64,000 nucleotides of DNA, taken from assembly GCF_000003815.2 (NCBI RefSeq), contig NC_049987.1, positions 22,993,661-23,057,660 on the forward strand. Direction: 5' to 3'. This document shows positions 1 through 11,600 of this stretch, piece by piece. The stretch is from Branchiostoma floridae. Its lineage: Eukaryota > Chordata > Leptocardii > Amphioxiformes > Branchiostomatidae. How positions within the stretch are numbered: the stretch's first letter is position 1; the number at the start of each line of letters is the position of its first letter. The notes beneath the pieces are model-generated. The model was given only the letters and a program-made list of their open reading frames with translations. It was not told the DNA's origin and did no database searches. The position numbers and the translations under genes were made by a program.

Positions 1-1264
1 AATAGAATAGCATTTGTATCACAAATTCTAAACACTTCACTTCACTTGCGAGTGTTTCGTTGTAATTTAGTCCATAGTAAAAAAAAAGAAACTAAAATTT
101 ATTTAGTTTTGAAATATATAAATCCTTTTGGGCGTACGTGGCACACGTAATAACTTGTGGCTAACTAGTGGCGGATCTTCGAGATTTATTCATCCTTTTA
201 TTCGATGAAACGTTGAAAAGAATAATTACGAAATGAGGCCTGGCAGTCCATACTTATATTTTGTCACTTTTTAACTACGCATTACATTTGTAACATATAT
301 TCTAAACGCTTCTTATGCTTTCGCTTAAACACTCTGCTTGTGAGTTTTTCGTCATATTAAAACAGGCCGACGGGGCTTAAAAGATACATATCTTTGTTAT
401 CAAGAAATCCTTTCGGCGTGACACAAAAATAACCTAGTTTGTATCTTGTGGCGGATCTTCGGATGGATGACATCTACAAGGTTTGACCTCAAGTCCAGTC
501 CGACTACTCGTATGTCGGGGTCACGGGAGGTCACGGACTTTACGGTTCTGTGTGACTGCTTGTCTATTTGGACTGTCATCACCACATGGGGGTTCTTATG
601 ACACATCCATCCTGTAATGTACTGTGGCCGACAGGTACAATAGGAAACACAACCTGCTCAGCATACATTTTTACTAGCCTGATTAAATCTCGCTTATAGC
701 AGCCCGCCGGTCTCCTTGAAGCGGGGAGGGGCCAGTTACAGCCCCGGACAGTGGAGTTTGTGTTACACAGCATACCTTTTTAGCTGCTCAATGCACACAT
801 TTTGCCTGCTCATCCTGCTGTGTTGAAGAGGCAGACAGGTTATCACCACGCGGGGGTCCTCATAACACATCCCTCCTGTAATGTACTGTGGCCGACACGT
901 ACAATGGGCGACGCACCTGTTTACATGCGCAACACACATGTTTACCTGCTCATCACACTATTTTTCGCAGGTAGACAGTTGTGTTGCCCATTGTACGTGT
1001 GGGCCACGGTAGCAATGATCATGACAAATTCACCCTCCTTCGCAGACTTCTAACAACGCTAGAAAGGAAGAGAAAGAAAAAATAGAGGGAAAGAAAGAAA
1101 GAAAGAAAGAAAGGAAGAAGGAAAAAAAGAAGAAAGAAATGTAATGAAAATCAAATGAACACTGTAAGGAAGCTAAAATCGTCAGAGGCATAGCTACTAT
1201 CTACTTGAAAGTACACCATGCTTTAAACCAGTTGAGAATGACGGTTTTACCATTACATTTACAG
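1..1264. other. Upstream flank or intron of the astacin-kringle gene; repeat-rich
   Basis: No convincing exon is visible. The first recognisable exon starts at 1265 after an acceptor, so this stretch is probably intron, with the signal-peptide exon outside the window. Around 577-1020 the phrase TAATGTACTGTGGCCGACA occurs twice (about 615 and 878), showing a local duplication. Positions about 677-775 match, inverted, a segment at about 21815-21925, so this is a dispersed short element. A GAAA-type microsatellite lies at about 1075-1135. The open frames here are short and repeat-derived. Confidence 0.6.
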
Positions 1265-2652
1265 CCCCGACGCCCTCGCCGTTCTACCAGGGGGACATCG
1301 TGGTGTCCCCGTCGGAGCTACAGGCGCTCAGACACCGCCGGGCCGCGGTGAAGGACCGCTTACTGCTCTGGCCAGAGGGCGTCATACCCTTCCAGCTCAA
1401 CAAGACTACTCTGGGTACGATGGGACATAACTTTTCTCTGATCCTGGTCATTTGTTCAAACAGTTCAAGACCTGCCTCTTATTACCCCCTTTGTATTAGG
1501 ACGGTGTTCTCGCCGTGCTCTCTCATTTACCGAACTTGACCTTCCTTTTTGCAACTGCATTCACCAAATATTATACAGAACGATCAACAACTTCTCGATT
1601 TGTGTTACCGCTACTCAAATACCGAATATCATGAAGATACATTTACATCGTTTCTAGTTATGCTCTTGACATACAAACACACCCACAATAAAGTTGCTCT
1701 GCCATGGTACAACTTCATGGCGAAGATCTAGATACGAACTAAAACGGTCTAACAACACTCAATGACCTATAAAACTTATAGAAAGAGTCTAGTTTGATGT
1801 TACTTTCCTCTTAATTTCCTTCTGAATTGACTAAAACGCTTTAGACACACTCGGTGACCCCAGGAGAAGTTTTAATATCATTTCCTTTCTTTATCATTTT
1901 TTTAAAGACAGGAAAACGCGGAAGGTAGTTCGGGCCGCCATGAGACACTGGATGAGGAAAACTTGTGTCAAGTTCAGGAAGAAGAAGAGAGGAGATGTCA
2001 ACTTCCTACATTTCATCGGGGATGCGGGGTGAGTCTTTGAAAACATCAAAATCTTGAAAAGTTCACTTTAAATATATTTGGTTAATATTATTAGACATTC
2101 TATAGGGAAGTTACAAGTTCCAAAAGAAGCCACATGGACAGTCATACTTACGGTAGACTATTATGATAACCACCGTGATACTGATACAAACTACAGTCAT
2201 TTCAAGGACAAAACCTTTGGTAATCATTCGGATATTCTATCTTGTGTAGAGTTTTTTGAGATGGAATAAATTTCTACGTTTCTAACAATGTGTTTCATTT
2301 CGTCACAGTTGATGACCGTACGTAAGTTTCAATTTGTAAATTGTTCTTGTGGACAAAGCTAGAGAAACATCACAATGAGCCTACGTACATTATACACAAC
2401 ATTTTTCTGACCAGTGGAAGATTAGCTCTTTAGTAGATCCACTTGCAATCCATGTGTAATCCATTTGTAATCCGTTTGTGATACGTTTGTAATACGTTTG
2501 TAATACGTTTCACAGTTGCTGGTCGTACGTGGGAATGCAGGGCGGGGAACAGAAGCTGTCCCTGGGGTCGGGCTGTGAGCTGTTCGGTACCGTGGTGCAC
2601 GAGATCGGCCACGCCGTCGGCTTCTGGCACGAACAGGTACCTCTCCGGTCTA

Positions 2653-2688
<36 letters not shown>

Positions 2689-5600
2689 GTCCCTGGGGTC
2701 CGGCTGTGAGCTGTTCGGTACCGTGGTGCACGAGATCGGACACGCCGTGGGCTTCTGGCACGAACAGGTACCTCTCCGCTCTATGTTGTTATTGTTGTTG
2801 TTGTTGTTATTATTGTTGTTGTGCCCCTGGGGTCGGGCTGTGAGCTGTTCGGTACTGTAGTGCACGAGATCGGACATGCAGTGGGCTTCTGGCACGAACA
2901 GGTACCTCTCCGGTCCATGTTGTTGTTGTTGCTGTGTTGTTGTTGTTGTTGTTGTTGTGTCCCTGGGGTCGGGTTGTGAGCTGTTCGGTACCGTAATGCA
3001 TGAGATCGGACACGCCGTGGACTCCTGGCACGAACAGGTACTTCTCCGCTCTATGTTGTTGTTGTTGTTGTTGTTGTTGTTATTGGAGTCGGGCTGTGAG
3101 CTGTTCGGTACCGTGGTGCACGAGATTGGACATGCCGTGGGCTTCTGGCACGAACAGGTACCTCTCCGGTCTATGTTGTTGTTGTTGTTGTTGCTGTCGT
3201 TTTTGCTGTTGTTGTTGGCTTCTGGCACGAACAGGTACCGTCTACTGTTCTTCTCTTCGGTCTATGTTGTTGTTGTTCACCTTGTGGTTTTCGATGCCAC
3301 AATGGGCGAAAAGTTTCCTTGCTGTTTCAGTAGCAGGGTATATCTTTACTGGGAGGCCCATATGAGGTTGTTAGCCCATCCTCTTTAACATGCTGGAGAC
3401 ACATCCTCGAGCCCCATTTTACATTCCTTACGAAAGACAGGTGCAGCCCCAACCAAGATGCCCTAACCAGGATTGAACCAAGGTTTCCCAATTACCAAAC
3501 TAATTGCAACCAAGTGAGGAGAAAAATATAGGGCAAGCCTTCTTTGTCGGCTTACAAAGATCGACAAAATCTAAATGCTTTCAGATCAATGTACAGATCA
3601 GAAAGCGCGCAAAACGGAACTAGGAAAGTTTGTAGGTAATTTAAAGGCTTTTCATAGAAAAGCTCATTCTTAAAATCCAACCCAAAGAGATTCTAGACAT
3701 TCTTCAGGATGATGACCGACTTGATTTCCAACACGTGACCTTGGAAGCACGTGACTCCAGGAATGGGTCAAAGGTGCAAGGAAGTCTGTATCACCCCCCG
3801 TCTCGGTCTGATAAATGTTGTTTATGGGATGTGATAGACTTTCATTGCCCTACCATTTCAGTGCTCGACATGTCTGTAAGGAAGTGTAGGGCATGGGTTT
3901 CTGCCACACTTGAACATCACCACTGTCCTAACCATCTGTTCTGCTGATTCGATACGTGGTTGTTGCAATGCCACACCGACGACAAATTTACTGCTAAGTC
4001 TAACTCAAGGACTTTGTCAGTCTACACAATTATACAGTACACACGGAGGGGCGTACTTAATAATGGGAACAATTGGTGGAAAGTTACGACTTGTCCACTG
4101 TAAACTCCGATGCAAATTGGCCCCTGTTGAGACGCTATTTACAACTCCGTCCCCTCGCACCTGCAGGTAACGATGTTTGGGGTTTCCACCCTCCTTCCCT
4201 GCATACCTCCACACGCGAGGATCCTTAAAGCTAAAGCTAAGGGCACAACCCACCGTACGTGCAGTTTGTCCGTACGTTTTTGGGGAGGCCATGTCCGCCA
4301 CGTATTTCTGAAAACGTGGGGAACGACTGGCAAGAGCAGGGAGGGAGTACGTCAACGCATGGCACACAAAGTTTTGTCTGCACGTAAAGTTCTACGGCGT
4401 GTCTGTATGCTCTAAAATCATCCGTCGGATTCCCTACGAGTTCGTACCGAGGCGGTACTTACCACTTACGGATCCCAAAAGATTGCCCACGTTTGGGCAC
4501 GTAGACAGCACGTATTTGCACGTGCGGCGGGTTGTGCCCTTAGCTTAACTCCAAATTGCTCGCGATGTTCTAAATTCCTCCCACAGCCCCGCTAGTATCC
4601 CCTCCCAACTCCCGAGGATTACCTTTTTATTCTTCCCGTTGTCGCTCGCTGGAAGGCAGACTTAACCCCGCCAACCCTTGGACCTTGTATACACTGCAGG
4701 ACCTATTGGCAACATTAGTTAGGAACCCTCTCTGTGTAAGGATCAAATCTGGGTGGTAAACAGAGAGACCTTCGTGTTCTCGTCTGGATTTTGTCAGTTT
4801 AGGAATCAAAGACCGAAATTTAAAATTTCTAGCTCGCGGATAAAGCTGCATGCTCAAAACGGATTACAACATTTTTTCTTTGTGGCAAAATAATGAGTTA
4901 AACAAGGTAGCAATTACTCAAGGAACTGTGTAGATTTTGGAAACGCAGTCAGAGAGACCGTACCGTAAGACGTTTAAGACAACCAACCACTACAATATTC
5001 GACTGAGTCTTCAAATTTACCCAAGTTGCTTGGGTAACCTATATTGAGTATCTTATTACCGGTTTACCTGGATATCTAACCTTCATCAATGTAAGATATA
5101 TAATTAGTTATTTTGACTCTTAGCATGTTTTGTAGTATTGCCGTCGTGAGATTTGTTGAGCGCTCGTACCAAAAAGACATTAAACAAAGGGAACGTTAAG
5201 AGACGAACAAAAGAACGGTGAAAAACCTTTCTTCCTGCTAATAGCTGTCCGTGTTTACTTCAACACAAATTCCCAAACACGCCTGTAATTCTTCCTCGTA
5301 ATAACATGCCCAGCCAGTTGCTTGAGTGACTGATATCTTGTATATCTTATTACCCGAATGTCTACTGACTTTCATCGACGTAAAATGATTAGATATGCTG
5401 ATTCTTGGTATGTTTGGCATATTGTCTTCGTGAGATTTGTATAGCTCCCATACCAATAAAAACACATCGAACAATAGAAACACAAAGAGACGAACAAAAG
5501 AAAGATGACCGTGTTTAGCTCCACAGAAATTCCCCCACACTCCCGTAATTCTAGCCGCGGCTCCTGTGTTATTTCCCGGGGACGGTTAACCGTGCTGTAA

Positions 5601-8600
5601 CCCTTAGGCTGGCGGCTGCGGGAGGAATGTGGGAATAAGTAGTCGGTTGAAGCTGTAATTATTGTAATGAAGCAGCGCAGGTAGCTGTGTGGACCGGATG
5701 TGCCCGACCCCGGGCGGACTGACACAGACATAAAAGTCGCCGACCGCAGGATAGATGTATGTAATAATCTCTAAACAGTCGTACAAAGGATAGATTAGAA
5801 CGTTCTTCAAGGCCGAATGACTAAATACTTCATGCTTTAGAGTAATTTCATTGGGGCCAAGAGTTTATAAAGGAAAGGACAAATCATATTTCAATGTAGA
5901 CGGGCTCAAGTCGAACCCTACTGTATATATAGCCTCCAAAGAAAGTCTGGTCTTTGGCATTTTTTGGGAGTATTATGTGCTGTTTTGAATTGTATACCGG
6001 CGTCAAACTCTGCTGTGTGGATGAAGCCTCCGCCAGGCCTTCCTACGGGGGTATGGGTCGTAGATTCGGCAAAAGGGAAATACTGTAAATACAGAAATGT
6101 TCGCGGTGGATTAATGTTCGCGGTTTTCGCGATGGCCACTTCACCGCGAATTTAAAACCACCGCGAACATTTTTTTTATTCTGGTATTAGACTGCAGTCT
6201 TTGGTGCTACCGCGAACTTAAAACCACTGCGAAAAGTCCTTTTTCCCGCTACCGCGAAATTAAATGCATTTACAGTAATTGGCCGGGAGAGTCACACAAC
6301 TCTGGCATGCTATCTGTCTATTGGCCAATTTCTACTATTTCTAGCGTCCTGTGGAGCCTGCTAAAAGGCTAGATCGTATTTTTTGTCACGGCCAAATGGA
6401 TCGGTGTTCCGCGGAGCTTGGGCTTGAGAAACGTCACCTTTTGGCCTGCCTACATCTGTTTGGAGATGACTAAAGCTAGTCACCTTTATCTTAATTGCGG
6501 GATAACCTATATGAAATATTACAGTTTGAAACCACCGTCCGTCGACAAGATATACCTAAATACCCTGTTTTGAATATAGTGGATAAAGGCTACCGCGTAG
6601 ATAAAGGTGAAATAGCGTTATCCATGCCCCCATATACCCCCTTTCCACTAGGACGGCGCTCTAGCCTCGCTCTCTCTGCGACAGAGAACGTTTGACATAT
6701 CGCTCAACGAATTTACACTTTTGGCACACTTTTACATGCTGTATGATAAACCCAGTATGAAATCAAAGGTTACACATATTCTATTTCGGTCACAGTAAGA
6801 GCGCAGCGCGATCGCCGTCTAGTGGAAAGGGGGCCTTAAAAAGACCTGACGGAAGCCAGGTATGTTTATGTCAAATCATCCCTGAAAATTCTACTCCAAC
6901 AAAAAATCCCATGACAAGTGCTACCGCGCCTTACAGCACCGGATCAGAGACTTCTATGACTGCACAGAACATGAGGTCATACAATTACACCCTCCGAACC
7001 GTTAATTGTCTCCGGACGGGGGTATTAATTAGCCTAATCACCGCTAATGACAGGCCCCGGCGTCCGTATAATGCAGGCCATCATCATGTCGACACAAACC
7101 GTGTCATCAGGACCTGCCCCTTCGGCGAAACGTCAAATTGCTCAAATACTCGGAAAGTGTCATTCACTCGTCCTCAACGCAAACAGAACTCGTTTGGGTT
7201 GAAATGGGGTCTTTTATGCCGTATTTCGTATGCTGTTTTCGCTGTAGTCGCCAAGATGAAGAATTAAAATGGTAAGCCTTAGACTGCCGTTTATTATGTT
7301 CTCCAAATCCGTCCATATTTCAGGAGCTTTACATAACGTTACCTGTCATGTCATGGCGGACATTATGTCTTACATATCGCAGGTGTCTGGTCTTGGCGCC
7401 AAGAGACTGAAGGCAGCAGCCAGAAAAAAATCATCAAAGCTTGATCAAAGGGAAGAAGCAGACGATACACGGGATACATGCACCACTGAATACCTGTTCA
7501 TGTATGTCCTTATTAATACTAGCCCCGCGTCAGTTCGCAAAGCGTAGCGTGTTTAACTCAAAGCCCAGAGGTTCTGGGTTCGCATCCCCCAGTGTGCTCC
7601 AACGTTGGGCAATGAAAGGTACTTAAGACGACTTTCCTCACTTTGCTGCATGAAAATGAGTACCTAACTTCGGTTAGGGCCGTCCTTCAGATAGGACATT
7701 AAATGGAGGTCCTATATTCGAGAAGAGCCACACCTTGGAAACGTTAAAGAACCCACCACACTTATTGAAAAGAATAGGTGTCCTTCCCAGAGTGAGTCGA
7801 TAGAATAAATCTGTCCGGGTATGCCGCTTGTACTCTTGACCCCCCCCCCCCCTCATTCATGCAGTCTTCCACCGATCGTTTAAAAATGACATCAGTGTCG
7901 AAGGAATGCCGTGTTACACCTCTAGTGTTTTGATGAAGTTGGAAGGCTTTCCCACAACCCAATTCGGGTTAATCACGTCATGATAAGACAATGTCACTTC
8001 GTACTGTTAAAATGTATTTACTTTATACTTAAAGATCTAGAAGACAACAAACAGGGTGTTGAAACATCTATGGAGTAGAAACATACAGTGACGGTGCGGT
8101 TATGTACCTGAGAAACACTATGTTGAACTGTTTACTTCTCCTGTTATAAATAACCTTGTGAACTACTAATTACCGTTGTGAACATGTCACCACAATGTCA
8201 CGTAGGTTCACCAACGACCTTCATCGCAACCATTTCTTTAGTGCCCTTTGTCCGGGCGTCCTCTAAGGAGCTTAAAGTCTCAATCTGCCAATTTTGTGCC
8301 CCGCCCACCCCTTTCTCCTGCGCGGCTTTCTGTCCCCACACTGCAACCATTAGCCGTGCTCAGGGGATCTGCAGTGATCGCGCACCTATTCTTCGTTAGG
8401 TTAGCAGGATAGAGAAGTTTATCCGCACCTTAAACTGTCTGCTCGGTGTGTTTAGGCGATCACGGGGTGAATGGTTCCACCACAATGGGGCGGATTGATC
8501 CCTGGGAGAGGAGGGTTAGTTAAACACAGCAAGGCTGCATTTCTCGTTTTACCCGTAAACGACTCGGCCTTTGTGAGTCTCACAAACGATTGTGAGTTTT

Positions 8601-11600
8601 CAGCGACAGTTAAGGGAAGATTTGACGCGTTATGCGGCTTGGGACAAGCATTCAAAATGTCTCCTGTGAGGGTTAGGTTAGGTCCTTTCTGAGTTTTGCC
8701 ACTTCATTCTACTTTTGTCGTTGTGAGTTTCAACGTTTCAGCTACATTTAAGGGGGGATTTGACGCTTTATGCGGCTTCTGACAAACGAACAAATGTCTT
8801 CTGTGAGGGTTAGGTTAGGTCCTGAGTTTATCAAAACTGACACTTACACGTCACTCTGCCTTTGTCATTGTGAGTCTAAGCGTTTCAGCTAATTTAAGAG
8901 GAGATCATTTCAGCTTTGACGCTTTATGTGGCTATTGACAAGCGAACAAAATGTTTTCGGCTGTGAGGGTTAGGTTAGGTCCTTTCTGAGTTTATCAAAA
9001 TTGTCACTTGCACGTTATTTTGCGTTGTCATTGTAAGTCTTAAGGTTTTCAGCAACATTTAAGGTGAGATTTAACGCTTTATTCGGCTTCTGATCATGAC
9101 AAGCATGAAAAATGTATTCTGTGAGTGTTAGGTTAGGTCCATTCGAATGCTGCTTCTGTGTTTATCAAAATTGCCACTTCGCCTTTGTCACTGTGAGTCT
9201 CAACGTTTTCAGCTACATTTAAGGGCAGATTTTACGCTTTATTCGGCTTCTGACAAGCATGAAAAATGTATTCTGTGAGGGTTAGTTTAGGTCCATTCTG
9301 CTTCTGTGTTTATCAAAATTGCCACTTCGCCTTTGTCACTGTGAGTCTCAACTTTTCAGCTACATTCAACTTTTCAAGGGGAGATCATTTTTCAGCAAAG
9401 TGGCTTTAGACAAGCATACAAAATGTATTCTGTGAGGGTTAGTTTAGGTCCATTCTGCTTCTGTGTTTATCAAAATTGCCACTTCATCTTTGTCACTGTG
9501 AGTCTCAACTTTTCAGCAACATTTAAGGGGAGATAATTTTGCAGCAAAGTGGCTTTAGACAAGCATACAAGATGTCTTCTGATAGGGTTAGGTTAGGTCC
9601 ATTCTGCTTCTGTGTTTATCAAAATTGCCACTTCATCTTTGTCACTGTGAGTCTCAACTTTTCAGCTACATTTAAGAGGAGATCATTTTGCAGCTTTGTC
9701 GCTTTAAGTGGCTTTAGACAAGCATACACGACGTCTTCTGAGAGGGTTAGGTTAGGTCCTTACTGCCTTTCTGTGTTTATCAAAATTGCCACTTCGCCTT
9801 TGTCACTGGGAGTCTCAACTTTTCAGCTACATGTTTGATGGGCCCCTTGAAAATCAACTATGCACTGTTGTAGGGGCTACCCATCTGTTTCAAGATGAAA
9901 TAAATAAATAAATAAATAAATTAAAGGGGAGATCATTTTGCAGCTTTGACGCTTTAAGTGGCTTTAGACAAGCATACACGACGTCTTCTGTGAGGGTTGG
10001 GTTAGGTGACTTAGGTCAATTCTGCTTCTGTGTTTATCAAAATTGCCACTTTGCCTTTGTCACTGTGAGTCTCAGCTTTTCAGCCACATTTAAGGGGAGA
10101 TCATTTTGCAGCTTTGACGCTTTAAGTGGCTTTAGGCAGTCATACAAAATGTCTTCTGTGCGGGTTAGGGTAGATCACTTCTGCGTTTATCAAAATTGCC
10201 ACTTATACGTCACTCTTGATCTGCTTTTGTCCTTGTGAGCTTCAACCTTCAGCGACATCTAAGGAGAAATCACTTTGCAGCTTTATAGCTGTAAGCAATA
10301 TCTCATCGTTAAGGTTTAGCTTAAACCTCCCTTTACGTGTTTATCAAAATTGCAACTTGTACGTCACCCTCCTTTTGTATTTTTACACCTTAGGGTAGAG
10401 ATATTTTGTAAGGTTTTAACGCACGATCGCGAGAACCGTTGTGGTTTTGGCATAGCTGTGGCTAAGCCAAGTAAAGGTGGAAGTGGTACAGTAACGTTTG
10501 GCTGTTGTGCTTCAAGGTTTTAATAGCATTTCGTTGCTCGAAAAGCATAAATGGATTACATGGTCAGGACAGAAGTATCGTTACGAGTTACGGCCAGGAA
10601 TATACTAGTAACCCATGAGATTATACATCAGCCATTTTGACAGCTAATACAATTAGACCTGTACAATTAACCGCCTGTGTATAAGGATAATACTACTTAA
10701 GGTAGTTGTTTCGTAAGCCTTTTTAATACGGACCCCAACAATACGTAAAGGCTACAGGATACCATGGAATAACGCATCTGACAAGTACAACCCAACAAAC
10801 TGCTGAAAGGACACGTAATGTTTATGTTTACGTACACGGATAGGGATCATAAAGAGTACTTAACAAAAAAAGGAAACTTTGAAATAACGCAGGTGTCAAG
10901 TTACTTCGAAAAGCACACGTAAAGGTAATATTAACGAACATGGATAGTGGTAGTAAAGAACGAAAAGATCCTTTAAGTAGTATTTAAGCATGTATGGGAT
11001 GTCTGTGTGGCGCAACGGCTAGAGCGTTGGAATCAGAATCAGTAGGTCCCGAGTTCGATACTCGCCATGCCCCTGCCCCCATGACGGTGGAGTGACGCCC
11101 ACCGAGCCTCATAGCTAATCTGTACAAAGGTGCCAAAAACACCTACGGATTTGGTGCTGCTAGTGTGACAACATCTGCACACTTGCCACTATTAAAGACC
11201 CGTGAGATTTTTTTCAAGCATGCTTAAAAATTGTTTTCCGTGTTGTGGCAGGCCCGTTACGACCGGAACAAATACATCCGCATCCTTCGGGGGAACATCC
11301 TTCCCGGTGCCGAGGAGAACTTCGACAAGATGACGTACAAGACCATCAACACGCTGGGTGTGGCGTACGACTACAACAGCATCATGCATTACGGACCCAA
11401 CTACTTCTCTGTCAACGGGAAACCGACTATCAAGGTACGGCTGTCTGGGGGTGGGGGGTGTAATGTGGGGGTGGGGTGGGGGTAGGGTCACACGTGGCGT
11501 ACGACTACAACAGCATCATGCACTATGGACCAAACTACTTCTCTGTCAACGGGAAACCAACTATCAAGGTACGGCTGGCTGGCGTTGGTTAGGGTGGGTT

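Larger units (their letters stand above)
2637..11251 (+). other. Large intron of the astacin-kringle gene; no gene seen
   Basis: The intron runs between the zinc-site exon and the Met-turn exon, with a phase 0 junction. Besides the exon-copy array it holds fold-back elements (4234-4546, 6081-6278, 6637-6833), dispersed repeats near 5020-5100 and 5310-5390, a tRNA-derived SINE (7530-7800), a satellite-like array (8550-10395) and a second SINE (10995-11212). No other exon or gene of either strand is supported. Confidence 0.75.

Noticed and set aside
2700-3240. Several extra astacin genes or zinc-site exons
   Set aside because: Copies lack acceptors and upstream codons; only 2516-2636 joins both neighbours in frame.
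2430-3388. Open frames rich in Leu, Cys, Asn or Thr across the astacin exon-copy array
   Set aside because: They arise from TTG/CAA triplet runs and out-of-frame exon copies; no initiation or domain logic supports them.
8660-10170. Interstitial telomere sequence
   Set aside because: Only short degenerate TTAGG pairs once per long unit, not a run of telomere hexamers.
9539-10238. Open frames of 82-99 codons with repeated motif [11 protein letters not shown] and SSERVRLGP
   Set aside because: They are one reading of the satellite unit; other units break the frame, and the array lies within an intron.
8550-10395. CRISPR array
   Set aside because: Units are long, uneven satellite repeats in a eukaryotic intron; there is no short repeat/spacer pattern and no cas genes.
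11006-11075. Possible tRNA gene
   Set aside because: A and B boxes are visible, but the acceptor stem does not close and a SINE body follows directly.
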